From the NCBI GenBank assembly GCA_044357345.1, contig JBIKPR010000104.1, forward strand, positions 1 through 6,103: 6,103 nucleotides of DNA, read 5' to 3'. Under the pieces are notes generated by a model. The model made no database searches and was not told where the DNA came from. It saw only the letters and a list, made by a program, of their open reading frames with translations. The first letter of the stretch is position 1; the number at the start of each line of letters is the position of its first letter. The DNA comes from JABMMZ01 sp044357345. GTDB taxonomy: Bacteria > Bacteroidota > Bacteroidia > NS11-12g > UBA955. This document shows, piece by piece, positions 1-5,877 of this stretch. Both the position numbers and the translations under genes were made by a program.

Positions 1-14
1 AAAAAACATACGTT

Positions 15-92
15 TGTAAACCAAATTCAGGATTAATAATCAACTGTAAACTATTAACAGGATTAATAAATTAAACTGTAAACTTATTTTAG
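15..92. repeat. AT-rich tandem repeat, period 30-32 nt
   Basis: The element TGTAAAC recurs at 15, 45 and 77. Copies of CAGGATTAATAA begin at 28 and 58 and share all 12 bases, and CTGTAAACT is identical at 44-52 and 76-84. The period is 30 then 32 nt, so there are about two and a half diverging copies. No open frame of note covers it. It is AT-rich spacer DNA upstream of the ribosomal operon; I see no function. The window edge may cut off further copies. Confidence 0.75.
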
Positions 93-101
93 GACGAGTC
101 A

Positions 102-139
102 CACTGAAGTGAAACGAAAGTGGGTACCCTAGACCCTAA
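102..139. repeat. 38-nt direct repeat, copy 1
   Basis: This 38-nt unit starts CACTGAAGT and contains the perfect 8-bp palindrome GGGTACCC (122-129), followed by CCCTAGACCCTA (127-138). A second full copy lies at 197-234 and differs at only three positions. A partial copy, just CCCTAGACCCTA, sits at 178-189 between them. The repeats lie about 20-155 bp upstream of the rpsF promoter. They look like a dispersed intergenic repeat, but only a whole-genome search could show that. Confidence 0.8.
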
Positions 140-196
140 TAAGTCCAAATATTCTCGCTTCCGAAATAAAAACTATCCCCTAGACCCTACTCCGCC

Positions 197-234
197 CACT
201 GAAGTATAACGAAAATGGGTACCCTAGACCCTAA
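197..234. repeat. 38-nt direct repeat, copy 2
   Basis: Second copy of the unit at 102-139, 35 of 38 bases identical, with the GGGTACCC palindrome at 217-224 and CCCTAGACCCTA at 222-233. It ends 21 bp before the -33 element of the rpsF promoter. It could therefore be a regulatory site or simply a repeat that has inserted there; the sequence does not decide between these. Confidence 0.8.
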
Positions 235-255
235 AAAACCCTATTTTCGAAAACA

Positions 256-287
256 TTTGTCTTTCTTAATAAAATTGCTTATCTTTG
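256..287 (+). promoter_or_regulatory. Bacteroidota-type promoter of the rpsF-rpsR-rplI operon
   Basis: A -33 element TTTG (256-259) is followed after 20 bp by TATCTTTG (280-287), an exact match to the Bacteroidota -7 consensus TAnnTTTG. The spacing is what the group's primary sigma factor normally uses. Transcription should start near 291-295, giving a leader of only about 20 nt before the rpsF ATG at 312. That is too short for the structured S6:S18-binding leader that several other bacteria have upstream of rpsF. Confidence 0.85.
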
Positions 288-311
288 CAACCCTTTTAAG
301 TAAAATAACGT

Positions 312-686
312 ATGAGTTTAGTCAATTATGAATCTGCAATCATACTAACACCCGTACTGTCTGAAGCGCAAATGCAAGAAGCCGTAAAAAGCTACAGACA
401 GTTGATTGCAGAGCACGGTGGCACCCTTGTGAATGAGACCAATTGGGGTCTTACCAAGCTTGCCTATCCGATTAAAAAAAAATCCACAGGCTTCTATCAC
501 TTCTTTGAATTCCAGGGTAAACCTGAGTTCATCTCACAACTTGAGACTCTCTACCGCAGGGACGAGAGAATCTTAAGGTATTTAAACACCAAATTAGACA
601 AACACGCTGTAGTCTTCAACGAAAGAAAGAAGAAAGGCGAAATTGCACCAGCAGCTAAAATCGTTAAGGAGGACGCTAAAGTATGA
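312..686 (+). CDS. rpsF: 30S ribosomal protein bS6
   Basis: Encodes bS6, a 30S platform protein that pairs with bS18. The 124-residue product begins with the family's YE..IIL.P strand and carries the conserved core WG...LAYPI.K...GFY around residues 45-63, then the helix with the RRDE..LRY motif and the DKHAV segment. The C-terminal tail is Lys/Ala/Glu-rich, as is common in bS6. The ATG at 312 lies about 20 nt after the predicted transcription start and has no Shine-Dalgarno sequence, normal for Bacteroidota. It is the first gene of the operon and overlaps rpsR by 4 nt (ATGA at 683-686). Its last codons (Val-Lys-Glu-Asp) also encode the strong SD of rpsR. In Bacteroidota bS6 helps form the pocket that hides the 16S anti-SD tail. 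Confidence 0.97.
   Translation: MSLVNYESAIILTPVLSEAQMQEAVKSYRQLIAEHGGTLVNETNWGLTKLAYPIKKKSTGFYHFFEFQGKPEFISQLETLYRRDERILRYLNTKLDKHAVVFNERKKKGEIAPAAKIVKEDAKV
666..672 (+). promoter_or_regulatory. Strong Shine-Dalgarno sequence of rpsR
   Basis: AAGGAGG lies inside the 3' end of rpsF, 10 nt before the rpsR ATG at 683, and is complementary to seven consecutive bases of the canonical 16S anti-SD. Such SDs are rare in Bacteroidota. Strong SDs before bS18 and bS21 genes have been proposed as autoregulatory elements, because ribosomes lacking these proteins expose the anti-SD. This case fits that proposal by inference; I cannot see the 16S tail of this organism. Confidence 0.8.
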
Positions 687-967
687 GCAAACCACAAGGA
701 AAACCAGGACAAGACAATTTCAACTTCAACAGCCAACAAGCTCAGCAAGTAATTAAAAAGAAATACTGTCGTTTCAAAAAACATGGTATCAAGTATGTTG
801 ATTATAAAGATGCAAACTTCCTTTTGAAATTCATGAACGAACAAGGTAAAATCCTTCCGGGCAGAATCACAGGAACATCTGATAAATATCAACGTAAAGT
901 AGCTACTGCTGTTAAACGTGCCCGTTTCATGGCGATATTACCATACGTAGCTGACGGTTTAAAATAA
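683..967 (+). CDS. rpsR: 30S ribosomal protein bS18
   Basis: Encodes bS18, which binds bS6 on the 30S platform and lines the mRNA exit path. The 94-residue product has a Gln/Asn-rich N-terminal extension (about residues 1-27), then the conserved CRFKK (29-33), DYKD (40-43), GKILP (55-59), ITGT..KYQR (62-71) and KRAR...LPYV (78-89) motifs. E. coli S18 is about 75 residues, so the extra length is N-terminal, as in other Bacteroidota. The start at 683 is fixed by the upstream AAGGAGG and by the 4-nt overlap with the rpsF stop, which suggests coupled translation. A 22-nt gap separates it from rplI. Gly60 sits where many orthologs have Ser or Arg. Confidence 0.97.
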   Translation: MSKPQGKPGQDNFNFNSQQAQQVIKKKYCRFKKHGIKYVDYKDANFLLKFMNEQGKILPGRITGTSDKYQRKVATAVKRARFMAILPYVADGLK

Positions 968-976
968 TCATTAATC

Positions 977-983
977 AAGGAGG
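977..983 (+). promoter_or_regulatory. Strong Shine-Dalgarno sequence of rplI
   Basis: AAGGAGG lies in the 22-nt gap between rpsR and rplI, 6 nt before the ATG at 990. It favours that start over the in-frame ATG at 999, which would be 15 nt away. It is the same seven-base match as before rpsR, although bL9 is not part of the anti-SD pocket. It may therefore respond to the same anti-SD exposure as rpsR, which is inference. Confidence 0.75.
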
Positions 984-989
984 AATACA

Positions 990-1442
990 ATGGCAAACAT
1001 GAAATTAATTCTTACTCAAGACGTTAGAAACTTGGGTCATAAAGACGATGTTGTGGCAGTGCGCCCTGGTTATGGTCGCAATTACCTTATCCCACAAGGT
1101 ATGGCGAAAATGGCTACCGAATCTGCTATGAAAATGCTAGCAGAGGACATCAAACAAAGAGCATTCAAACAAGACAAAATTAAGAAAGATGCTGAAGCAC
1201 TATCTACCAAATTAGAAGGTGTGCAAGTAACGCTTAAAGCAAAAACTGGAACCAGCGGTAAAATTTTCGGTGCTGTTACTACCCTTCAGGTAGCTAACGC
1301 TTTGAAAGACCTTGGTATCGAGGTTGACAGAAGAAAAATCGTTTTCTCTGAAGAACCTAAAATGCTTGGAAGCTACACTGCATTAATCAACTTACACAAA
1401 GAGGTTTCTAAAGGAATCGCCATTGAAGTAGTTGCAGAGTAA
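990..1442 (+). CDS. rplI: 50S ribosomal protein bL9
   Basis: Encodes bL9, the elongated two-domain protein at the base of the L1 stalk, which helps keep the reading frame. The 150-residue product matches the usual length (149 in E. coli). The N-terminal rRNA-binding domain carries MKLIL, NLG, V..GYGRNYLIPQG (around residues 24-37), in line with the family signature. A charged connecting helix (about 45-75) follows, then the C-terminal domain with GKIFG and a terminal IEVVAE. Starting at ATG 990 adds three residues (MAN) before the MKLIL start seen in many orthologs; ATG 999 is the alternative. It is the last gene of the rpsF operon, followed by a terminator 27 nt after the stop. Confidence 0.97.
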   Translation: MANMKLILTQDVRNLGHKDDVVAVRPGYGRNYLIPQGMAKMATESAMKMLAEDIKQRAFKQDKIKKDAEALSTKLEGVQVTLKAKTGTSGKIFGAVTTLQVANALKDLGIEVDRRKIVFSEEPKMLGSYTALINLHKEVSKGIAIEVVAE

Positions 1443-1468
1443 TTCTTATTCTTTACAATACCTTAATT

Positions 1469-1500
1469 AAAAGGGATGAAAATATTTTCATCCCTTTTTT
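1469..1500 (+). terminator. Rho-independent terminator of the ribosomal operon
   Basis: Positions 1469-1498 form a perfect 30-nt palindrome (15-bp arms, from AAAAGGGATG to CATCCCTTTT) ending in a six-T run (1495-1500). In practice the central AT pairs would open into a small loop. It lies 27 nt after the rplI stop. It also contains the ATG at 1476 that would otherwise extend the next gene, which argues against that start. Confidence 0.9.
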
Positions 1501-1538
1501 CGTTCTTATACTTCCCTTATATTCGTGTATTATTTCTA

Positions 1539-4500
1539 ATGAATAACTCTCTCAAACTTTGTTTAGCGCTTATCCTCTTCTTTGGCGTATTTTCTATCTC
1601 CGCTCAAAACAAACAAAAAGGTCTGCTTTGGCAAATCTCCGGCAACGGTCTTAAAAAACCCAGCTATGTATACGGCACCATGCACGTAAGCCAAAAAATC
1701 GCTTTTCACCTTGGCGATTCTTTCTACATCGCCCTATCTAAAAGTGATGTCGTTGCCCTAGAACAAGACCTCGACAGTGTTATCCACCGCTGGATTACCG
1801 AAAGTGAATCGGACAATCCTGAAGATGCTGCAAAAGTATATCCCCGCGATGCCTACGATTTCCTTAACCTATACACCTTCACACTCAACAGTTACAACAA
1901 AGCACTTCTGCAAAAGAAACTAAGCGCCCAAGTGCGTGAGGTCAACTACCTGCTTACCCGCGGCGACCAAGATGATTTTGAAGAAAATGCTTGGCTGGAT
2001 TTATACATCTACCAAATTGCTAAAAAACTTGGCAAAGGGTTTACCGGTGTGGAGGGTTTTGAAGAGAGCCGCGACCTGGTTAAGAAATCGCAAAAAGAAC
2101 CTAAAGATTCAAAAAAGAAAAAACCAAAGAAATACAATTACAAACTAAGACAACAAATTGCCGAAGCTTACCGCAAAGGCGATATCTTTATGCTCGATTC
2201 GATAGACCGTATGACCGAATCGGAACACTACCTCGAGTATATGTTGTATAAACGCAATGCCAATATGGTAAGGCGCATGGATTCTATTATGCACTTGGGC
2301 AAAACCATGTTTACCGGTGTGGGGTGTTCGCATCTACCAGGAAACAAAGGTGTTTTGCAAATGTTGATTGAACGCGGTTATACCGTTAGACCCGTGCAAA
2401 GCATCGCTTTGGAAAAAAGCAAAATGGCCAAGAAGTATGAAAACATGGTGATGAAACACAGCTACACCACCTATACTTCTGAAGATGGTTTGATTTCGGC
2501 TGTTCTGCCAACCCGCCTCACCAAGGTTAACGACAACAGTTCATATTCTTCATACCTTTCGCCCGACCTGGCCAATGGCTATTACTACCAAATTGAAAAG
2601 ATATCTTGCAACACCATATTCTCTGGCAAAACGCCTGAAGATTTGCTATTGGTTATAGACACCATGATATTTGAAAACATCCCTGGTGAAATATTCGAAA
2701 AGAAAAACATTGTCTCCAATGGTTTCAATGGTATGGAAGTGGTGACCCGTTTGAAGACCGGCGATCTAAACCGTTTTCAAATCCTCGCCTCTCCTTTCAA
2801 CGTGTACATTATCCGTTTATCAGGCAAAAAGAATTTTGCGGTTTCTTCTGAGGCCAATAATTTCTTTAAGACCCTAAAAATAAACGAAGGTAATGCCAGT
2901 GCTTGGCGCAACATTAGCAGTCCCGATTCTGTATTCAACATCGAGTTGCCGAGCAGCGACAAGGAACTCAAACTCCCTATGCTGTATAAAGCCAATCCGA
3001 GTTTCGAACACCTGGTATACGACAAATCGTCGGGCAATACCTACCTCATCAAACAAGAGGATATTTTAAATGAACACTATTTGGAAGAAGACAGTTTTGA
3101 ATTGCATGTGATGGCTAGAAGTTTTGCCGCCACCGACAAGTTCAAAATCTTAAACACCAAACAATTCATTTGGCAAGCCTACCACGCCATGGATGTTACG
3201 TTTGAAAACAAAACCAACGACAAATTATTTGCCCGCTTTGTTATTTGCGGAACGCGATACATCATGTTTGTGTTAAAGCCTCAACATGAGGGCGCGGGAT
3301 TTAACGAGCGTTTTTTCAGCAGCATTCAATTTAACGGCAAACCGAAACTCAATTATTTTGAATACAACGACACCAGTTTGTTTTTCAAAGTGCAAACCCC
3401 GGTTAAGCCGATACTCACCAAAAAAGTCCCTTCCTATGCCTCTTATTATGGTGGCGACGAAGATGAGGATGATGACAAAGAGAACAAGTACAAAGGCAAT
3501 TACAAAGAAATCTATTTCAAGACCGACAATTCCAACGAATTCATCAATGTGAGTGCTTACAAATACGGATACTATGAGAGCCAAGACAAGAACTTAAACG
3601 ATTACTTCAAGTCATGGGAAAAGAAAATGTCATTAAAAACCTTGTCTATTAGCAAATCAAACCGCAAGGGCATCGATTACATCACCTACACCTATACCGA
3701 CACCAACAGCATGCGCTTAATCAAAGAGATGAATGCTTTGCACGGTCAGATGCGCTATTCGGTGGTGGCTTATATGGACACGCTTTCTGGCAACAGCGAT
3801 TTTGTCAATACCTTCTTTAACAGCTTCGATGTCTCAGACACTTTAATGGATGACCATATATTCACCAAAAAAGGCTACCGTTTTTTCCAAGACTTCAACA
3901 GCAAAGACAGTGTGGTGCGTAAGGCTGCGATTAAAAACTATACCGAAATCAGTTTTTGCCAAGCCGATATTGCCAAACTTTGCAATGTGATAGACAGCAT
4001 CAATATGAAAGGTGACGCAGCGGAAATTCGCAGCGACCTCATTGTGAAGTTAAGTGAGATAGACAGTTCTCAAGCCATTATCATTCCTTACCTACAAAAA
4101 TTGTATTTGCGTTTTTCTGATACTGCCTACATGCAATTGGAAATATTGAAAGCCATGGCCAATCAGAAGAACGACAAAGCTTTTCAAGCCATTAAGCCAA
4201 TCTTGTCTAACGACATTCCAATTTCCGACAATGTCTACAACATGCGCGAAATGCTGTGGTCGTTTGGCGATTCATTAAAACTGACCAAAATAATATTGCC
4301 TGAATTAATTGAATTGACCAATTACCCTGAATATAGAAATACTGCTTACAGCATGATTTCAAAGATGAAAGACAGTGGCATTATAACGGTTAACGATTAC
4401 GCCAGCATACACGACAAATTGGTGAAAGAAACCAGAATAGAATACAAACGTATGATGGCGAGTATAACCAATGAAAACCAAGACGGCGACTACAACCGCT

Positions 4501-5225
4501 ACGACAACAGCAGGTATTCTATATCGTCAATGGATTTCACCAGCAGCAAATTTGACTATTCAAACAACAGCCATAGCTACTCATTATTGGGTGATATCTT
4601 AGATTTAAGTTTACCCTTGCGCGACAAGAGCAGCACGGTGAATGATATTGTAGGTAAAATATTAAAGATTACAGACAATGAAAAACGCTTGAGTTTATTG
4701 CCTGTATTGTTGAAATACAAAATCAATTTTGCAGATTCAGTTTACGAGACTTTGGCGAAGAACAAATCGACCCGCAAAGAATTTTACATGGTATTGGCAG
4801 AGGCCAAGCAGGTGAATTTGTTCCCTAAGGCTTACCTTAACCACCAGGCATGGATCGAATCATCCATCAGCGAAGAAGAGAGTTCCTATTCAAAGCTCGA
4901 CACCTTTGTGGTATTGAGCAGTCAGAAGCTTTACATGGGCAAAGACAGTGCTTTGGTGTATGTGTGCAAATACAGAATGGAAGACGAGGAAACTTGGTCA
5001 CTATACCTTTCTGAGTCCTTGCCTACCGATAGCAACAAATTTAATTCCATGAAGGACAATATTCTGTTTGAAGGTGCTTCGGAAAGTTTGGCTGAAGAGT
5101 CTGACATCGACACATTGGTAAACGACATATTGTTCGAGAACTTGTTGCGTTACAGACGCACCCACAACGGCGGTTACTACTATAAAAGGTATGAGCGTAG
5201 TTCGAGTTACGATTGGGCGTTTTAG
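1539..5225 (+). CDS. Exported TraB/GumN (Tiki-like) domain protein with long multi-module C-terminus
   Basis: Encodes a 1228-residue protein. Residues 1-22 are a signal peptide with likely cleavage after Ala22, so the protein should be periplasmic or surface-exposed. Residues about 28-290 are a TraB/GumN (PrgY/Tiki) domain: the first GX2H motif is G46-T-M-H49, followed by the acidic strand ALE75QD, and the second is G262-C-S-H265 followed by LPG and GYTVRPV (280-286). In Tiki proteins these histidines and a glutamate form a metalloprotease site; all are present here. A Lys-rich insert occupies 182-198. Three divergent beta-type repeats follow (about 309-447, 460-597, 610-765), the third with an acidic loop (640-648). 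Next come a HEAT-like helical region (about 780-975), a Ser/Tyr/Asn-rich linker (977-1018), more helices and a beta segment near 1132-1150. No type IX sorting domain is evident. An in-frame ATG at 1476 is rejected because it lies in the terminator. A weak -7-like TATATTCG (1518-1525) lies just upstream. Substrate unknown. Confidence 0.9.
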   Translation: MNNSLKLCLALILFFGVFSISAQNKQKGLLWQISGNGLKKPSYVYGTMHVSQKIAFHLGDSFYIALSKSDVVALEQDLDSVIHRWITESESDNPEDAAKVYPRDAYDFLNLYTFTLNSYNKALLQKKLSAQVREVNYLLTRGDQDDFEENAWLDLYIYQIAKKLGKGFTGVEGFEESRDLVKKSQKEPKDSKKKKPKKYNYKLRQQIAEAYRKGDIFMLDSIDRMTESEHYLEYMLYKRNANMVRRMDSIMHLGKTMFTGVGCSHLPGNKGVLQMLIERGYTVRPVQSIALEKSKMAKKYENMVMKHSYTTYTSEDGLISAVLPTRLTKVNDNSSYSSYLSPDLANGYYYQIEKISCNTIFSGKTPEDLLLVIDTMIFENIPGEIFEKKNIVSNGFNGMEVVTRLKTGDLNRFQILASPFNVYIIRLSGKKNFAVSSEANNFFKTLKINEGNASAWRNISSPDSVFNIELPSSDKELKLPMLYKANPSFEHLVYDKSSGNTYLIKQEDILNEHYLEEDSFELHVMARSFAATDKFKILNTKQFIWQAYHAMDVTFENKTNDKLFARFVICGTRYIMFVLKPQHEGAGFNERFFSSIQFNGKPKLNYFEYNDTSLFFKVQTPVKPILTKKVPSYASYYGGDEDEDDDKENKYKGNYKEIYFKTDNSNEFINVSAYKYGYYESQDKNLNDYFKSWEKKMSLKTLSISKSNRKGIDYITYTYTDTNSMRLIKEMNALHGQMRYSVVAYMDTLSGNSDFVNTFFNSFDVSDTLMDDHIFTKKGYRFFQDFNSKDSVVRKAAIKNYTEISFCQADIAKLCNVIDSINMKGDAAEIRSDLIVKLSEIDSSQAIIIPYLQKLYLRFSDTAYMQLEILKAMANQKNDKAFQAIKPILSNDIPISDNVYNMREMLWSFGDSLKLTKIILPELIELTNYPEYRNTAYSMISKMKDSGIITVNDYASIHDKLVKETRIEYKRMMASITNENQDGDYNRYDNSRYSISSMDFTSSKFDYSNNSHSYSLLGDILDLSLPLRDKSSTVNDIVGKILKITDNEKRLSLLPVLLKYKINFADSVYETLAKNKSTRKEFYMVLAEAKQVNLFPKAYLNHQAWIESSISEEESSYSKLDTFVVLSSQKLYMGKDSALVYVCKYRMEDEETWSLYLSESLPTDSNKFNSMKDNILFEGASESLAEESDIDTLVNDILFENLLRYRRTHNGGYYYKRYERSSSYDWAF

Positions 5226-5230
5226 GCTTG

Positions 5231-5265
5231 GTTATTTGTTATTTGTTATTTGTTATTTGTTATTT
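5231..5265. repeat. Heptanucleotide microsatellite (GTTATTT)5
   Basis: Five exact tandem copies of GTTATTT run from 5231 to 5265, with a partial sixth (GTTA) to 5269. They begin 5 nt after the stop codon of the large gene. Because the stop comes first, changes in copy number would not alter that protein. Such a tract is prone to slippage and its copy number may vary between strains. Confidence 0.95.
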
Positions 5266-5292
5266 GTTAATAGATACAAAAACAGGAAAACA

Positions 5293-5318
5293 TGTTGTTG
5301 GTGTCCTCGCCAACAACA
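5293..5318. other. 9-bp perfect hairpin in the convergent intergenic region
   Basis: TGTTGTTGG (5293-5301) pairs with CCAACAACA (5310-5318) around an 8-nt loop. On the plus strand it is followed by an A-run (5323-5330), not the T-run of a rho-independent terminator. On the minus strand it is followed by TGTTTT, a weak U-tract. It may end transcription of the large gene rho-dependently or be a small palindromic repeat. No better terminator for the large gene is visible between 5226 and 5400. Confidence 0.5.
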
Positions 5319-5400
5319 CCATAAAAAAAACAACCTGGTATACCTTTACGATTTCTTTGAAACGAAATACCTAAATATTACAGGTCGTATCACTTAACCC

Positions 5401-5799
5401 CTTCAGACTTTGTAGCCTTGGCGAAGAAGGCCTGCTCTTGCTATTTTAGTGTGCACCTCACCTTTTACCCAATAGTGTGTTTTAGCTCTGCAAAACTCTA
5501 CTGTAGGGTCGCCCACCGAATTCTATTTAAGTAATTCAAGAGCCCCGTACTAGAGTTTTTCACTTCCCATGGCAGAATTCGCTCAAAACTGCGAATACGC
5601 CATAGGACAGGTTGTTGCAAACACAGTACGGGGTGAAACTACACGGCGGTCTTCGGGGCGCGGCATTCCTGTAACGACTATTCATCTACAAATATGTCAC
5701 TCCCTCTAGTGCGCAATACTTCATATCGCCCCGTACCGTGTTCTCGCTATGGAGAACTCTGGTGCTGGAGTCACTCTCACTCCCACACTCCCATTATTG
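5401..5799. other. GC-rich structured intergenic block of unknown nature
   Basis: No gene is recognised here. The stretch 5401-5820 has 202 G/C of 420 bases (48%), higher than nearby coding DNA, which is unusual for Bacteroidota spacer. CCCCGTAC occurs at 5543-5550 and 5729-5736 and inverted (GTACGGGG) at 5626-5633. The middle copy can pair with either neighbour: 9 bp with the first, or 13 of 14 bases with the last. A hairpin at 5571-5601 (ATTCGC/GCGAAT core) lies inside the first pairing. No tRNA, tmRNA or RNase P signature was seen, and no TAnnTTTG promoter on either strand. It is either a decayed dispersed repeat or an unknown structured RNA. Confidence 0.45.
5403..5522 (-). pseudogene. 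Short open frame, possible relic of a coding sequence
   Basis: On the minus strand 39 codons are open between an upstream TAG (5523-5525) and a TGA (5403-5405). There is no ATG; a GTG at 5514-5516 is the only plausible start, and no ribosome binding site precedes it. The predicted end reads KIARAGLLRQGYKV. I recognise no family. It may be the decayed end of a gene or chance; the call is tentative. Confidence 0.12.
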
Positions 5800-5822
5800 C
5801 TTAAACCCTTCTGGGATTAAAC

Positions 5823-5854
5823 AAAAAAAAATCCCGACCACAAGGATCGGGATT
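5823..5854 (-). terminator. Rho-independent terminator of rplQ
   Basis: On the minus strand an 8-bp stem (AATCCCGA at 5830-5837 paired with TCGGGATT at 5847-5854), extended by two inner G-C pairs past a bulged base, is followed by an uninterrupted U-tract (the A-run at 5823-5831 on the plus strand). It lies 23 nt past the rplQ stop and should end the operon that includes rplQ. Confidence 0.88.
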
Positions 5855-5877
5855 CTAATATAAGTTGCGGGGCTGAA

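Noticed and set aside
102..234. CRISPR array
   Set aside because: Only two full copies and one partial copy with unequal spacing (51 and 44 nt between shared cores), and no cas genes in the window.
551..892. Minus-strand open frame of 113 codons
   Set aside because: It lies opposite the clearly identified rpsF and rpsR genes; its hydrophobic product is a by-product of their codon use.
1476..1538. In-frame upstream extension of the large gene to an ATG at 1476 (21 more residues)
   Set aside because: This ATG lies within the stem of the rplI terminator, and the extension would place a second hydrophobic stretch before a complete, ordinary signal peptide that begins at the ATG at 1539.
3273..3584. 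Minus-strand open frame of 103 codons, rich in Val/Ile/Phe
   Set aside because: Antisense to the third beta repeat and acidic loop of the large gene; GAT/GAC/GAA runs read as Ile/Val/Phe on the other strand. No separate start signal.
5191..5397. Plus-strand open frame of 68 codons across the heptamer repeat
   Set aside because: It starts inside the large gene, reads through the microsatellite and the hairpin, and resembles no protein family.
5401..5799. tRNA, tmRNA or RNase P RNA gene
   Set aside because: No T-loop GTTCRA signature, no tmRNA end and no RNase P core (GAGGAAAGTCC) on either strand.
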